Shown piece after piece: positions 50,624 through 60,924 of a stretch of 63,030 nucleotides of DNA. The DNA is taken from assembly GCA_018266375.1 (NCBI GenBank), contig JAFEAO010000013.1, forward strand, positions 1-63,030, in the 5' to 3' direction. This DNA is from Bdellovibrionales bacterium (GTDB lineage: Bacteria; Bdellovibrionota; UBA1018; CAIMNF01). The position numbers and the translations under genes were made by a program. The notes under the pieces were generated by a model that searched no databases, was not told the DNA's origin, and saw only the letters and a list, made by a program, of their open reading frames with translations. The first letter of the stretch is position 1. Each line of letters starts with the position of its first letter.

Positions 50624-51659
50624 CTATATCCTTCTAGCCGCCATGTGTTTTACTCAAGTTTCTCCTCTCGCAAGAGCGCAACAAACGGTGTCGATCACCG
50701 AACATTCGCGCTGGAAAGCGAGAATCACGGAAATTAAAACCGTCCCTACCGCTCCTGACTCGATTCCAATCCTGCATTTTACTCCGCAAGAAGTTTGGAT
50801 CGACGGCTCGGGCCCTGTTCAGTACGTACGAATCAAATGGACGATCGACGGTGCCTTTCAAAGCGTTAGCATTAACGGCAAACAACTGAATCCGAAGCCC
50901 GATGGAAGCTTCGACGTAAACTTCGGGTTCACTAATAACGAGAAAGCGTTCAAACTCACCATTCTCGATCAAACGGGCAAAACCTATCAGGGAACTTACA
51001 GAATCGTAGCCGTAGTGACCGACAAAGGCGGCAAAGAACCTTTGGCGAGCCGCTACCGTTTTTCAGTCGGGATGGGTTACACCTCGATCAAGTACACTCA
51101 AACCGGCGTGACGGACTTCTCCGAGTCCGCACTGACCTTGAAAGGCGGCATCAGCTATCGCCTCGTTCCGGATAAATTCGACCTGAGCCTGTCGACCTTC
51201 ATGAACGCGCTCGTGATGAAATCAAACGGCGTGAATTCCCTAACCGGCGAAGAATACACGATCCGCTACTTGGGCGTGAACGCACGCGTGGGTTACCACT
51301 TGCTCGACGCTCCGTCGCCGTTCCGTATCGTTTTGAACGGCGGTTTGTATTACAACACCTCGATCGGTTCGATCGGCTTCAGCAACATGTACGGCCCGCA
51401 ACTCTACCCGGAGTTCAGCTACATTCTTCCGAACGGTAACGCCTTCTTGCTCTACGTAAAGTTCTCACCGGCGTTGTTCCAACAGAAGATCGACTTCTCG
51501 AAAAACAAAGAGATCGCGACCGGTCTTTACTACGTCTTCCCGCTCAATCCGAAATTGCGGATGTCGGTGGGCTTCGATATTTCAAAGCTCGACCTCGCAA
51601 CGGATACCGATGCGGCGGCCACCACGACGTATAGCCTGTCGACGGGCTTGTCGTTTTAA
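50586..51659 (+). CDS. Exported beta-barrel-like protein of unknown function
   Basis: 357 aa. GGAG sits 10 nt upstream of ATG 50586, inside ppk1, giving a 38-nt overlap. Signal peptide (GLSYILLAAMCFTQVSPLAR), an Ig-like N-terminal domain (about 50-150: PQEVWIDGSGPVQYVRIKWT), then strands that end YSLSTGLSF, as outer-membrane barrels do. The same general layout (periplasmic domain plus barrel) occurs in the FecR-domain protein at 15569. Confidence 0.65.
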   Translation: MRTLCKKPVTGLSYILLAAMCFTQVSPLARAQQTVSITEHSRWKARITEIKTVPTAPDSIPILHFTPQEVWIDGSGPVQYVRIKWTIDGAFQSVSINGKQLNPKPDGSFDVNFGFTNNEKAFKLTILDQTGKTYQGTYRIVAVVTDKGGKEPLASRYRFSVGMGYTSIKYTQTGVTDFSESALTLKGGISYRLVPDKFDLSLSTFMNALVMKSNGVNSLTGEEYTIRYLGVNARVGYHLLDAPSPFRIVLNGGLYYNTSIGSIGFSNMYGPQLYPEFSYILPNGNAFLLYVKFSPALFQQKIDFSKNKEIATGLYYVFPLNPKLRMSVGFDISKLDLATDTDAAATTTYSLSTGLSF

Positions 51660-51678
51660 GCCACCCGCTTAACGCAAA

Positions 51679-53166
51679 CTAATCCTTCGCAATGAACTCG
51701 TGCTTGGCGGTATAAGTGAAAATACGCTTGCGACCGTCGACTTCTGTCTCGATATGCACCGGACGAGTCCAGATCGTATAGATCGAGCGCATGGTCTCAC
51801 GCGCGTACTTAAGATCAAGATCCACGCCTAAATAGCGGTGAAACAAATAGAGCTCGCCGCGATTTTCAAAGTTACCATCCACGATCGAGATGTTCGGGTG
51901 GCCTTGATTGGTGAGCGATGAGAGGAGTTTTTCTTTAACCGACTTGAAGTTGCGGTCGACGATCTCGTACTGACCGGTGCGCTTATTGAACTCGTAGGTG
52001 TAGAGCTTATGGCGATCGATAAAGTCCGGAGTAATGTACTCGTCGATAAAGGTCACGTCGTTACAGACTTTACGCACTTCAAAGATCTTTTGGCGGCCGT
52101 GACCAAGTTTTTTATCCCACTTCGCGCGTTCTTGGAGGTTGGTGCAATCTTCGTACTCTTTGCCGAAACGGCCTTTATTCCAACGATCTTCGATATCGCG
52201 GAACAACTCGATCCCGATCTTATACGGATTAATCCTGCCCGGCTGCATCGTGAGGACACCCGCATGGTGATCGGCGAAATCGATGATCTCCGAGTCACGC
52301 AGCGCTTTTTTGGTCATGATTTCCGAATGCCAGTACGAGGCCCAGCCTTCGTTCATGATCTTGGTTTGCATTTGCGGTAAGAAATAATAGCTTTCGTCGC
52401 GGATCATGCGCAAAACATCGCGTTGCCAATCTTGAAGCGGTCCGTGAGTCATCAAAAAGAACATCACGTCGCGTTCCGGATGGCTCGGAAATTTTTTTTC
52501 CTGCTTATTGGCCGCCGCGCGCTTTTGTTTTTGTTCTTCAAGATACTCGGGCGGATTGATGTACTTGTCCATGTACTGGCGGTCCACTTTCATCCGGCCG
52601 TCGTTTTGCCGGGACGCGGTTTTCTCGCTTTCAGTTTTAGGTTGCTTGGCTTCGTGGAACGGAAGATGCGGATCGATCAAGTTGTCGAGCGAGAGACAGA
52701 TGTCGATGAAGTTCTCGACCTCGTCCTGCCCGTACTCGTCCATATAGCGGCGTACGCGAACCGCGTGGTTGGCCATGGTGTCCAACATCTTGCGATTGGT
52801 TTTGGAGAACCAATAATTATTTTTGAAAAAGTCCACGTGACCGTAGACGTGCGCCATTACGGTTTTTTGATCTACAAACGAGTTCGCCGTCATCAGGTAG
52901 GCGTAAGATGGATTGGTGTTGATTACCATCTCGTAAATTTTTTGGAGACCCCACTCGTAGCCTTTCGAATACTGGTCGTAGTTCATTCCGAAGCGCCAGT
53001 GAGGATAACGGACCGGGAATCCTTCTTGAGCAGCGAGCGAGTTGATCGCATCCGATGGAACCATCTCGAAGATGGTCTCGAAGCAATCGAGACCGAAACC
53101 TTCGGCGTATCCTTTGATCTGATCCCGAAGTTCGGCTAGTTCCGGAGGGAGGTTGGTGGATTTCAT
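51679..53166 (-). CDS. spoVR: SpoVR family protein
   Basis: 495 aa, full length. YAYLMTANSFVDQKTVMAHV then YGHVDFFKNNYWF, QMQTKIMNEGWASYWHSEIM and ADHHAGVLTMQPGRINPYKI are conserved SpoVR/YcgB elements, with His and Glu residues in the pattern of a metal site. Third gene of the prkA-yhbH-spoVR cluster, 5 bp after yhbH. In non-sporulating bacteria these three act together in stress or stationary-phase responses; the biochemical role is unknown. Confidence 0.95.
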   Translation of the reverse strand: MKSTNLPPELAELRDQIKGYAEGFGLDCFETIFEMVPSDAINSLAAQEGFPVRYPHWRFGMNYDQYSKGYEWGLQKIYEMVINTNPSYAYLMTANSFVDQKTVMAHVYGHVDFFKNNYWFSKTNRKMLDTMANHAVRVRRYMDEYGQDEVENFIDICLSLDNLIDPHLPFHEAKQPKTESEKTASRQNDGRMKVDRQYMDKYINPPEYLEEQKQKRAAANKQEKKFPSHPERDVMFFLMTHGPLQDWQRDVLRMIRDESYYFLPQMQTKIMNEGWASYWHSEIMTKKALRDSEIIDFADHHAGVLTMQPGRINPYKIGIELFRDIEDRWNKGRFGKEYEDCTNLQERAKWDKKLGHGRQKIFEVRKVCNDVTFIDEYITPDFIDRHKLYTYEFNKRTGQYEIVDRNFKSVKEKLLSSLTNQGHPNISIVDGNFENRGELYLFHRYLGVDLDLKYARETMRSIYTIWTRPVHIETEVDGRKRIFTYTAKHEFIAKD

Positions 53167-53171
53167 TATCG

Positions 53172-54287
53172 TTACTTCCCCTTCCCTAAAAAGTCTTTAA
53201 TCGATTGCAGGATGCCGTCCTTATTTTCGATGCGCGACAGTGTCACCAACTCGCTCTCCTGACCGAACACTTCAGTGAGGTCTTTGTAAAACTGACCCGA
53301 ACCGTACCGGGAGTCGACTTGGCCGTAGCAGAAGTTATTGACCTTCGAGAGGAGCGACGACTTCAAGAGATCGATACAGATCTTGGTGTCCTCGGTTGAC
53401 CAGTTATCGCCATCCGAGAAGTGGAACGGATAGATGTTCCAATCATCCGGCGGATAATCCTGGTTGATGATATGCTCGCAAAGCTTGTACGCCGAGCTGA
53501 TCAACGTCCCCCCGCTCTCGCGCGTGCGGAAGAACGTATCCTCATCCACTTCTTTTGCCGTCGCGTCGTGGATGATGTATCGGGCTTCGACCCCTTTGTA
53601 TTGAGATTTGAGCCAAGTATTGATCCAAAACGTCTCGGTACGGACGATTTCTTTTTGCTCGTCGCCCATCGATCCCGACACGTCCATCATATAGATGATC
53701 ACAGCCGAGTTTTCATGTTTTACGTCGGACTTCCAAGAACGGTAGCGTAAGTCTTTTTTGATCGGGATGATCACCGGCTTGTCAGGATTGTAAGTGCCAG
53801 TCGCGATCTGGCGTTTCAATGCTTCTTTGAACGTGCGCTTGAAGTGACGGAGCGAGTTCGGGCCTTGCGACGCGATCGACGTGTACTTGTCCACGCGTGA
53901 TTTCAAAGTTTTCTGTCCGCGCGGCTCGATATTCGGAAGCTCGAGCTCTTCACCCAAAATCTCGGCAAGCTCTTCGAGGGTGAACTCCACTTCAAGATCG
54001 TGCTCGCCTGGATCTTTACCGGCCTGCTGGCCTTCGCCCGGCTGGTTCGGATCACCCTGACCCGGTACCGGATCACCCGGCTGGCCATCACCCTGACCGA
54101 CTCCGCCCTGGTTTGACCCGAAACGGAAACGCGGGATATCGATCTGAGGCATCGGGATCGTAACCACGTCTTTACCCTTGCGCCCGAACATCTCCGAGTG
54201 CTGGATATACTTTTTCAAGTCTTGCTTGATCTTGCCCCGAATAATCTGTCTAAACCGGGCATGATCGCGACGTGACCCATCAATCAT
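53172..54287 (-). CDS. yhbH: YeaH/YhbH family protein (DUF444)
   Basis: 371 aa. A helical, basic N-terminus and a Gly/Pro/Gln-rich linker (about 60-100: [20 protein letters not shown]) precede a vWA-like domain with the [16 protein letters not shown] near residue 205 and the continuing [13 protein letters not shown]. It is the middle gene of the cluster, 3 bp after prkA, and is thought to work with the PrkA kinase. Confidence 0.94.
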   Translation of the reverse strand: MIDGSRRDHARFRQIIRGKIKQDLKKYIQHSEMFGRKGKDVVTIPMPQIDIPRFRFGSNQGGVGQGDGQPGDPVPGQGDPNQPGEGQQAGKDPGEHDLEVEFTLEELAEILGEELELPNIEPRGQKTLKSRVDKYTSIASQGPNSLRHFKRTFKEALKRQIATGTYNPDKPVIIPIKKDLRYRSWKSDVKHENSAVIIYMMDVSGSMGDEQKEIVRTETFWINTWLKSQYKGVEARYIIHDATAKEVDEDTFFRTRESGGTLISSAYKLCEHIINQDYPPDDWNIYPFHFSDGDNWSTEDTKICIDLLKSSLLSKVNNFCYGQVDSRYGSGQFYKDLTEVFGQESELVTLSRIENKDGILQSIKDFLGKGK

Positions 54288-54290
54288 TTA

Positions 54291-56360
54291 CTATTCTCTC
54301 TTTTTAACGTCACCGCGGGCAAAAATGCTCGCTACGAAATTGAGGACGTCCGTTGCCGAAATTTCGTCGTAACCGAAGTATTTGATCAAACGCGATTTGA
54401 CGACATCGATCTTTTCTTGGGTTGCGCGATCGACCACGTTCGACACGAGGCTCGTGAGCTTGATCGAATCTTTCTGGTCTTCGAACAGTTTCAGCTCCAA
54501 AGCTTTGTGCAGGCGTTCATTGGTCTTGTAGTCGAAGGTTTTGCCTTCGATGGCCAAAGCACCGATGTAGTTCATGATCTCGCGGCGGAAATCGTCTTTG
54601 CGCGACTCAGGAATGTCGATCTTCTCCTCGATCGAGCGCATGAGGCGCTCATCCGGCTCCTCGTCCATGCCGGTATACTTGTTCCGCACTTTCTCGCGCT
54701 GGGTATACGCTTTGACGTTATCGATGTAGTTGCCGCAAAGCTTGGCGATTGCGTCCTCATCCGCACTGATTGCGCGCTGGACTTCGTTCTTCACGATGTC
54801 TTCGTACTCTTGCTTCACGAGCGCGATGAGGTCGCGGTACTCGCGGCGCTTTTCTTCGCTACCGATAAGCGCGTGGTTTTTCAATCCGGATTCAAGCTCA
54901 TTCAACACCATGAACGGGTTCACGCAAGAGATCTCGCTCTTCACGATCGCGTTTGATATCTTATCCTGAACATAACGCGGAGATACGCCGTCCAGTCCTT
55001 CGCGGAGCGCTTCCTTACGGAGTTCTTTCACGTTCTCCTCGGTGAAACCGCTCAACGTCTTGCCGTCATATAATTTCAATTTTTGCATGAGGGAGATATT
55101 GGCTTTCTTAGGGTGCTCCAAACGAGTGAGGATCGCCCACATTGCCGCGACTTCGATCGTATGAGGCGCGATCGATTTACCGCGGATCTTTTGAGCATTG
55201 AAGTCTTTCTCGTAGATCTTGATCTCGTACTTGAGCTTCGTAATATATGGAACGTCGATCTTAACCGTACGATCACGCAAAGCTTCCATGAACTCGTTGT
55301 TCTGGAGCTTCCGGAACTCGGGTTCGTTGGTATGACCGATGATGACTTCGTCGATATCGGTCTGAGCAAATTTCTTCGGCTTGATCTTGTGTTCTTGTGA
55401 AGCAGTGAGCAAGTCATAGAGAAACGCAACGTCGAGCTTGAGCACCTCGATGAACTCGATCACGCCGCGGTTAGCGACGCAGAACTCACCGTCGAAATTG
55501 AACGCGCGCGGATCCGAATCCGAGCCGTATTCCGCTATTTTGCGGTAGTTAATATCGCCGGTAAGCTCCGTCGAGTCCTGGTTCTTCTCGTCCTTAGGTT
55601 GGAAGGTACCGATACCCACGCGGTCTTTCTCGCTGAGAGCGACGCGCACGACGCGAATGTGGCTCATAACCTTTACCCAGTCGCCACTGTAGCGTTTCAT
55701 GAGCTCGCGCATCACAAAACGAGATGCCGGATCGAGATCGCCGGTGATCGAAACTTTGTATTCGTTCTTTTGCCCACGAGTGATTTCCTGGAGCACGCCT
55801 GGGCGCATTTCTTCGGGAATCAACTTCAACGGATCTTCGTGCATCGACGACATCATCTCGGTCGCGCCGCCGAAGAGCTGCTCGGGCTTTCCGTCCGGGC
55901 TCACCCATTTAAAAGTGTAGAGTGCACCGGCATCGGAGCGAGAGTATGCTTCAATCCCTTTTTTAAGCAGGCGCGCGATTGTCGACTTGGCCGAGCCGAC
56001 CGGACCGTGGAGGAGCAGGACACGCTTTTCAGTTCCATATCCGTAGGCGGCGGATTTGAAAAAGTTCACGAGCTTCATCAGCTGCACGTCGAGACCGAAG
56101 ACCGCATCTTTGCCGCCGTCGATCGGATCGTCGAAAAATTTGTAACGGGTGATCTCTTTTTTGTACTCGACGAAACTCTCGGTTCCGTGAGTAAGGATCA
56201 TGTCGTACATGCGCTGGAACGCGTTCCGCGCGACGTTCGGATCCTTCTTGACGAGCTCAAGATACTCGAAGAACGAACCTTCCCAGTGCAATTGCTTAAA
56301 CGTGTCTTTGGTTTGAATTTGTGCGAGATACTGCGACCATTCCTGTGCCGATTGAGCCAT
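54291..56360 (-). CDS. prkA: PrkA serine protein kinase (YeaG-like)
   Basis: 689 aa. AAA-like domain with Walker [18 protein letters not shown] near residue 110 and a long helical kinase-like C-terminal half; [20 protein letters not shown] and [20 protein letters not shown] are family segments. First gene of prkA-yhbH-spoVR. PrkA phosphorylates protein substrates and controls stress and carbon-starvation responses. The 235 bp upstream (56361-56595) are AT-rich and hold no gene. Confidence 0.95.
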   Translation of the reverse strand: MAQSAQEWSQYLAQIQTKDTFKQLHWEGSFFEYLELVKKDPNVARNAFQRMYDMILTHGTESFVEYKKEITRYKFFDDPIDGGKDAVFGLDVQLMKLVNFFKSAAYGYGTEKRVLLLHGPVGSAKSTIARLLKKGIEAYSRSDAGALYTFKWVSPDGKPEQLFGGATEMMSSMHEDPLKLIPEEMRPGVLQEITRGQKNEYKVSITGDLDPASRFVMRELMKRYSGDWVKVMSHIRVVRVALSEKDRVGIGTFQPKDEKNQDSTELTGDINYRKIAEYGSDSDPRAFNFDGEFCVANRGVIEFIEVLKLDVAFLYDLLTASQEHKIKPKKFAQTDIDEVIIGHTNEPEFRKLQNNEFMEALRDRTVKIDVPYITKLKYEIKIYEKDFNAQKIRGKSIAPHTIEVAAMWAILTRLEHPKKANISLMQKLKLYDGKTLSGFTEENVKELRKEALREGLDGVSPRYVQDKISNAIVKSEISCVNPFMVLNELESGLKNHALIGSEEKRREYRDLIALVKQEYEDIVKNEVQRAISADEDAIAKLCGNYIDNVKAYTQREKVRNKYTGMDEEPDERLMRSIEEKIDIPESRKDDFRREIMNYIGALAIEGKTFDYKTNERLHKALELKLFEDQKDSIKLTSLVSNVVDRATQEKIDVVKSRLIKYFGYDEISATDVLNFVASIFARGDVKKRE

Positions 56361-56622
56361 GCCTGCGGCCTCCTTGCCTTATTAAATTCTAGCCCCCCTA
56401 TTCTTGGAAGGAAACGGAAACTATCGAGTTAAATTCATTCTGTTTAATAATGCTCGTGACTTGGCGCTCAGCGGAGATTGCCCTGGAACGACGTTTTTTT
56501 GACGGCTTTTATCGACATAATTGATTTAAAAACTGACACATTAGTAAATATTAATTAAATACATAATTAATACTTCTCGCGCATTCCTAAGTATCATGCT
56601 AAAAGAATCAACTAAGGCTGCC

Positions 56623-59202
56623 ATGCGTTATAAAGTATTATTCTTCCTTTTAGTCTCGCTCTTCACCGTTCAAAATTCATTCGCGGGATTGCTCGCGCAG
56701 TTGCGATTGCGGGGCGATTGGTTTTCGCCGGTGTTAAATCGAAGCGTCACATACGCGATTGACGCGCAAATTTTCAGTAAAGAATCGCAGAAGTTCAACG
56801 ACACCGTCATCTTCAAAATTTACGACGGCAATCGATGGACCACGGTTAATCAATGGTCAAATATTGCACTCACACGATTCAAATATAACCATGCTATGCT
56901 TCTCCCCGACGGCGGCATTCCAGGCGTCCAACTCGTTAAAGTCGATAGCGCTAATGCAGCTGCCGGCTTTGATTTTATCGGCGCCTCCGCAGCCGACGGC
57001 AAAGCCTTGAGTTACAACTCACTCGATCAAGCTCTCCATGCAAGCACCAGGCTTCCCGCCGCGAGCGACTCGTTTGTCTCCACCAGTCCGGAAGAATTCA
57101 ATCTTACTCCACCGGATGACGCGAGCATTTTTACCTATGATCATCCTTACGTCGTCGCCGAAGCCAACCAGCGGTTCTCTATCAAACCGGATGGACCGGG
57201 CGTCATCGAAATCAAAAGCCAAGCGGGCAAGCGAATCCTTTTCCGCGGCCCACTCACTTTCAACCGTGAAGACGTGAGGATCGAGAACGGGATACTCTCT
57301 CTGAAGGGCTCGCGCCGTAAAGTGGATTTGTGGATGTTCGACGCCGAAGTTGCCCGAATCGGAAACACCCTGGAATCGCTAGACAGCGGTAAGGAAAGCG
57401 CTGAGTTCCTGAAATCGCTCGACATGAAATACCCCGACCTCGTCGCTCTTGAACGCGAAAAAATCAGGAACGGTACATCCGTCCGGTACGAGGAACTTGA
57501 TAGCCCGACGATTAACTCCATGGTCAGGATCCTGAAGCTCGGCAAAAACGTCAAGCTTCTCGGACTGGCCGGTTCGGGAAAAACCACGGAAACAAAAAAC
57601 TTCGCCCGTTTGATTGCTGAAGGAAAGATCAAATCGTTCCCACGCACTACCGAAGTCCGGATACTTTCGATGGCCATGCTCGGGGCTACTCCCAATGTCG
57701 GCATTCTCGAAGTCGAAATTGTCAATATCCTCACTTATTCCAAAGCGGTAAAACCGATCTGGATCGGCGACGAGTTCCACGCCCTGCGCGGCATGGGGGC
57801 GCACTCCCGGAGCGCGACCGATGCCGGTCAGTACTTCAAACCCGCACTCGAAGATGGAGAAATGCGGACGATCGCCATTTCCACCAAACAGGAATGGAAT
57901 AACGCTTTCGCGAGCGACAAACCCCTCAACGAACGCTTCGAGGCCGTCATCCATGAGGAACCGTCGGGCGAGGAACTCGTGACTAAGATCAAAAACGATT
58001 TCAGGCGCCGCGGATTGACACTGCCGAAAGACGACGCCATCAAGCTTGCGGTCGAGCTATCCGATCGGTTCGCGATCAGCGGCGCCAACCCCCGCAAGTC
58101 GATCAACCTTTTGCTGAAAGCCCACATCGTCGCCGACGACCTTTACGGGGAAGGTTCGTCCGCGACGACCGAAGCCGTCGAGAAAGCCGCGCTTGAGACC
58201 TACGACATCAGCCCGGTCTATTTCTCGAAGGAAGCGATTTCCAAAAAGCTCCTCGAACTCAGAGGCAAAATCGACGAAGCGCTCGTCGGCGGAGACGCAG
58301 CCAAGATAGCGATGCTGAAGCTTTGGTTCCGAAAACTGGCCGACGTCGGATCGGATGAAAAGGCTCCGTCCTTGATTTTTTACGGTCCTTCGGGGACCGG
58401 TAAAACGACGATTTCGAAAATATCCGGCGAAGAAATGGAGTATAAAGTAAAAGAGATCGGAATGGCGAAATACGCCGAAGGCGGCGTCGCTGCTTTCCGC
58501 CACGAGGTTTATCTCGGCCTATCCGAAAGTCCGAATACTGTTTTCGTCCTGGATGAGACGGAAAAAGCCCATCCCGACGTTCAAAACGCTATTTTGGAAA
58601 TGCAACAGCCCGGCGAATTCACCGTCAACTTCGTCAACAACGCCGGAGACGTGATTTTCGAAGAGGTCCGATGCACGAACGCGCTTTTCATCGTCAACAC
58701 CAATGCCGGACAAAGGCTTTTGAAACCGAAGACGACTCCCGTCGGGTTCAACAACGCCGCGAAAGAAATCGGAATCCCCGATCGCTCCGCCGCCGAAGCA
58801 GAACTGACCCGTCCGGGAGGACTCGTCGCGCCGCTTGTTTCGAGAGCCTCGGCGATCATCGGGATGACCCTTCCGACCGAACATCAATTCCGGGCGGCCC
58901 TGGAAATCAATGTCGCAAAAGCACTGGCGCGGGAATCCAAAAAACACGGCATTAAAATCACTTTGAAAAACCAAGAACTCCTGATGAAAGAGATGATGGA
59001 ACATTTTAAGTATCTCGGTACCGATTACCGCTCGGTGGGACAGCTTATTGAAGACCGTCTCGAAATGGTCATCGCCAACGTCGTCATCGATCCTCGCAGC
59101 CGCTCAAGCAAATCCGTCGAAATCAGGTGGGACGCGACGATGGCCAAAGATTACCAGCTTCCGGCCGAGATCGACTGCGAGCGGATTTATTTCGGCAACT
59201 GA
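56623..59202 (+). CDS. Exported double AAA+ ATPase, ClpA/B-like
   Basis: About 859 aa from ATG 56623, which AAGG precedes at 5 nt; ATG 56596 lacks a site. The N-terminus is a signal sequence (RYKVLFFLLVSLFTVQNSFA). A novel domain of about 280 residues follows. D1 has Walker A GLAGSGKTTE, Walker B PIWIGDEFHAL and the Arg-bearing LNERFEAV; D2 has GPSGTGKTT, FVLDETEKAHPDVQNAILEM and VSRASAII. This order matches ClpA/ClpB/Hsp100 rings, without the Clp N-domain. An exported ATPase of this type is unexpected; it could be membrane-anchored facing the cytoplasm. See findings. Confidence 0.85.
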   Translation: MRYKVLFFLLVSLFTVQNSFAGLLAQLRLRGDWFSPVLNRSVTYAIDAQIFSKESQKFNDTVIFKIYDGNRWTTVNQWSNIALTRFKYNHAMLLPDGGIPGVQLVKVDSANAAAGFDFIGASAADGKALSYNSLDQALHASTRLPAASDSFVSTSPEEFNLTPPDDASIFTYDHPYVVAEANQRFSIKPDGPGVIEIKSQAGKRILFRGPLTFNREDVRIENGILSLKGSRRKVDLWMFDAEVARIGNTLESLDSGKESAEFLKSLDMKYPDLVALEREKIRNGTSVRYEELDSPTINSMVRILKLGKNVKLLGLAGSGKTTETKNFARLIAEGKIKSFPRTTEVRILSMAMLGATPNVGILEVEIVNILTYSKAVKPIWIGDEFHALRGMGAHSRSATDAGQYFKPALEDGEMRTIAISTKQEWNNAFASDKPLNERFEAVIHEEPSGEELVTKIKNDFRRRGLTLPKDDAIKLAVELSDRFAISGANPRKSINLLLKAHIVADDLYGEGSSATTEAVEKAALETYDISPVYFSKEAISKKLLELRGKIDEALVGGDAAKIAMLKLWFRKLADVGSDEKAPSLIFYGPSGTGKTTISKISGEEMEYKVKEIGMAKYAEGGVAAFRHEVYLGLSESPNTVFVLDETEKAHPDVQNAILEMQQPGEFTVNFVNNAGDVIFEEVRCTNALFIVNTNAGQRLLKPKTTPVGFNNAAKEIGIPDRSAAEAELTRPGGLVAPLVSRASAIIGMTLPTEHQFRAALEINVAKALARESKKHGIKITLKNQELLMKEMMEHFKYLGTDYRSVGQLIEDRLEMVIANVVIDPRSRSSKSVEIRWDATMAKDYQLPAEIDCERIYFGN

Positions 59203-59299
59203 TTGAATCTGGCCCTAAGAAATCTGAACTCGCCATTTTTCAACAACTTCTCTCGCTACCGGCATCCCGATTTCAGATTTGTGAGGGGCAAGTTTCTAG

Positions 59300-60082
59300 T
59301 TATTTCGCGCACGCGCGAGCCCAGCGATCGGCAAACCCCGTCCAACGATCCGCAAGCCACGCGTCGGGCGCGACACCGAACTCGCTCTTTTGCACGGGAC
59401 AAACGGCAAATTTCGGAAATACGTCCGCACGCCGGATCGATGCCCGACTCCACACGGCTTCGTATGCGACGAGGGCCTGCGCATTCAAACGGCCGCGCGT
59501 AAATTCTTTCCATGCGACCTCCTGCCAGGTCCAAAAGAAATCGATCGCATCACCAGAACGCGCCTCCACCCAACGGTTCTGCACGCGATGGATGTAAATC
59601 GCAAGCACGCGGCCCGGAAACTCACGTGCGATTTGCAAATACGCTTCCGGATCCTTTTGTTGGTCATCGCCGAAGCAAACGATTTGTTCGCCCGGATTAC
59701 GAGTCAGATAATCGCGAAGCACCGCCGTCTTGTGCTCCTGCACCTCCGGTCCGCCCGGAAATGTGCGAAGCACGATCGCGCTGGGATGCAGGGAATGCTT
59801 CGACAAAGTCGTTCTCATCGCGGCTGCCATGATCTTGGGTGCGCCACTCAATATCCACCACTGTACGTGCTCGGATTCCAGCATCTGAAAAAACTCAGGC
59901 GCTCCGTAAAAAAGTTCGGTGGAAAATGCGCGCCCGACACTGCCGACGGTATTATTGGTATTCGAGATCTTAATCGTATCGTCGTAATCGCTGACCACGG
60001 TGAGAGCGCACGCCAAAGACGGATCGAGTCCAAGCCAAAACAAGCAAACGACAACCCAAAAATTTCCCCGAATTGTTCTCAC
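59300..60082 (-). CDS. App1-like phosphatase (DUF2183), exported
   Basis: 260 aa with a signal peptide (VVCLFWLGLDPSLACALTVV). VVSDYDDTIKISNTNN carries the DxDxT catalytic motif, WWILSGAPKIMA and CFGDDQQKDPEAYLQIAREF follow in the order of HAD-type phosphatidate phosphatase App1 domains. A lipid or phosphosugar phosphatase in the periplasm is likely. Convergent with the AAA+ gene. Confidence 0.85.
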   Translation of the reverse strand: MRTIRGNFWVVVCLFWLGLDPSLACALTVVSDYDDTIKISNTNNTVGSVGRAFSTELFYGAPEFFQMLESEHVQWWILSGAPKIMAAAMRTTLSKHSLHPSAIVLRTFPGGPEVQEHKTAVLRDYLTRNPGEQIVCFGDDQQKDPEAYLQIAREFPGRVLAIYIHRVQNRWVEARSGDAIDFFWTWQEVAWKEFTRGRLNAQALVAYEAVWSRASIRRADVFPKFAVCPVQKSEFGVAPDAWLADRWTGFADRWARACAK

Positions 60083-60174
60083 GCCGAAAGTGTATCTAGT
60101 TTTGCGACATCGTCAAGACCTTGACTTTATCCACGAATTGCTCCGGCCCAAAAAAACCATTAAACTATTCACAC

Positions 60175-60921
60175 ATGAAAGCTCTCAAAATCGATTCGGT
60201 TTTACTCTCCGACATCGGTATGAAACGGAAACAGAACCAAGACTCCGGCGTCATCCGTCCCGAACTCGGTTTGTTCATGGTTGCAGACGGCATGGGCGGC
60301 CACCAAGGCGGCGAAATCGCGAGTAAACTCTGCGTTGAAAAAGTTGCGGAACACGTAAAAGAACACAACAAAGACGATCTCGAAAGCGAGACATTGTTGC
60401 ATCAAAGTCTGCTCGTCGCCAACCAAGCGATCTACGACCATTCGCAACAGGATCAGAATCTTCACGGTATGGGCACGACTGCCACCGTGCTGCAAATTCG
60501 GAAAAAGCAGGCCACGATCATGCAGATCGGCGACTCGCGTTGCTACTATTGGAATGCTCATGGCATCTGGCAACTCACCCGCGATCATTCCCTGGTGCAG
60601 GAAAAATTGCGCGCAGGGTTAATCACCCGAGATCAACTTCGCACGGATGAAATGAAGAACGTCATCACGCGATCCGTCGGATACGAGCCCAGCATCAAGG
60701 TTGACGCATATCATTTTACGATTGAAGCGGGCGACGGATTTTTGCTCTGTTCTGACGGACTTTCGGGGCCCGTCAACGAAGAGAAAATGTTTGATATCCT
60801 TGTGAAAAACGTAACCGTTGGGGTAAGCTTGGAAGATAAAGCTCAGCAGTTAGTCCAAGCCGCAAACGATGGCGGCGGGGACGATAACGTGACCGTGGTT
60901 TTGGTCACGATCACAAAGTAA
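60175..60921 (+). CDS. PP2C-type serine/threonine protein phosphatase (Stp1-like)
   Basis: 248 aa from ATG 60175. SDIGMKRKQNQDSG, VADGMGGHQGGEIASKLC, QIGDSRCYYW, LCSDGLSGPV and GGGDDNVTVVLV contain the metal-binding Asp residues and the full set of PP2C motifs. It dephosphorylates proteins in the cytoplasm, probably opposing a Hanks-type kinase, not in view. 3 bp before the M23 peptidase gene. Confidence 0.94.
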   Translation: MKALKIDSVLLSDIGMKRKQNQDSGVIRPELGLFMVADGMGGHQGGEIASKLCVEKVAEHVKEHNKDDLESETLLHQSLLVANQAIYDHSQQDQNLHGMGTTATVLQIRKKQATIMQIGDSRCYYWNAHGIWQLTRDHSLVQEKLRAGLITRDQLRTDEMKNVITRSVGYEPSIKVDAYHFTIEAGDGFLLCSDGLSGPVNEEKMFDILVKNVTVGVSLEDKAQQLVQAANDGGGDDNVTVVLVTITK

Positions 60922-60924
60922 ATA

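Noticed and set aside
55599..56432. Plus-strand frame of 277 codons opposite prkA
   Set aside because: Antisense to a well-supported kinase gene; no recognisable domain.
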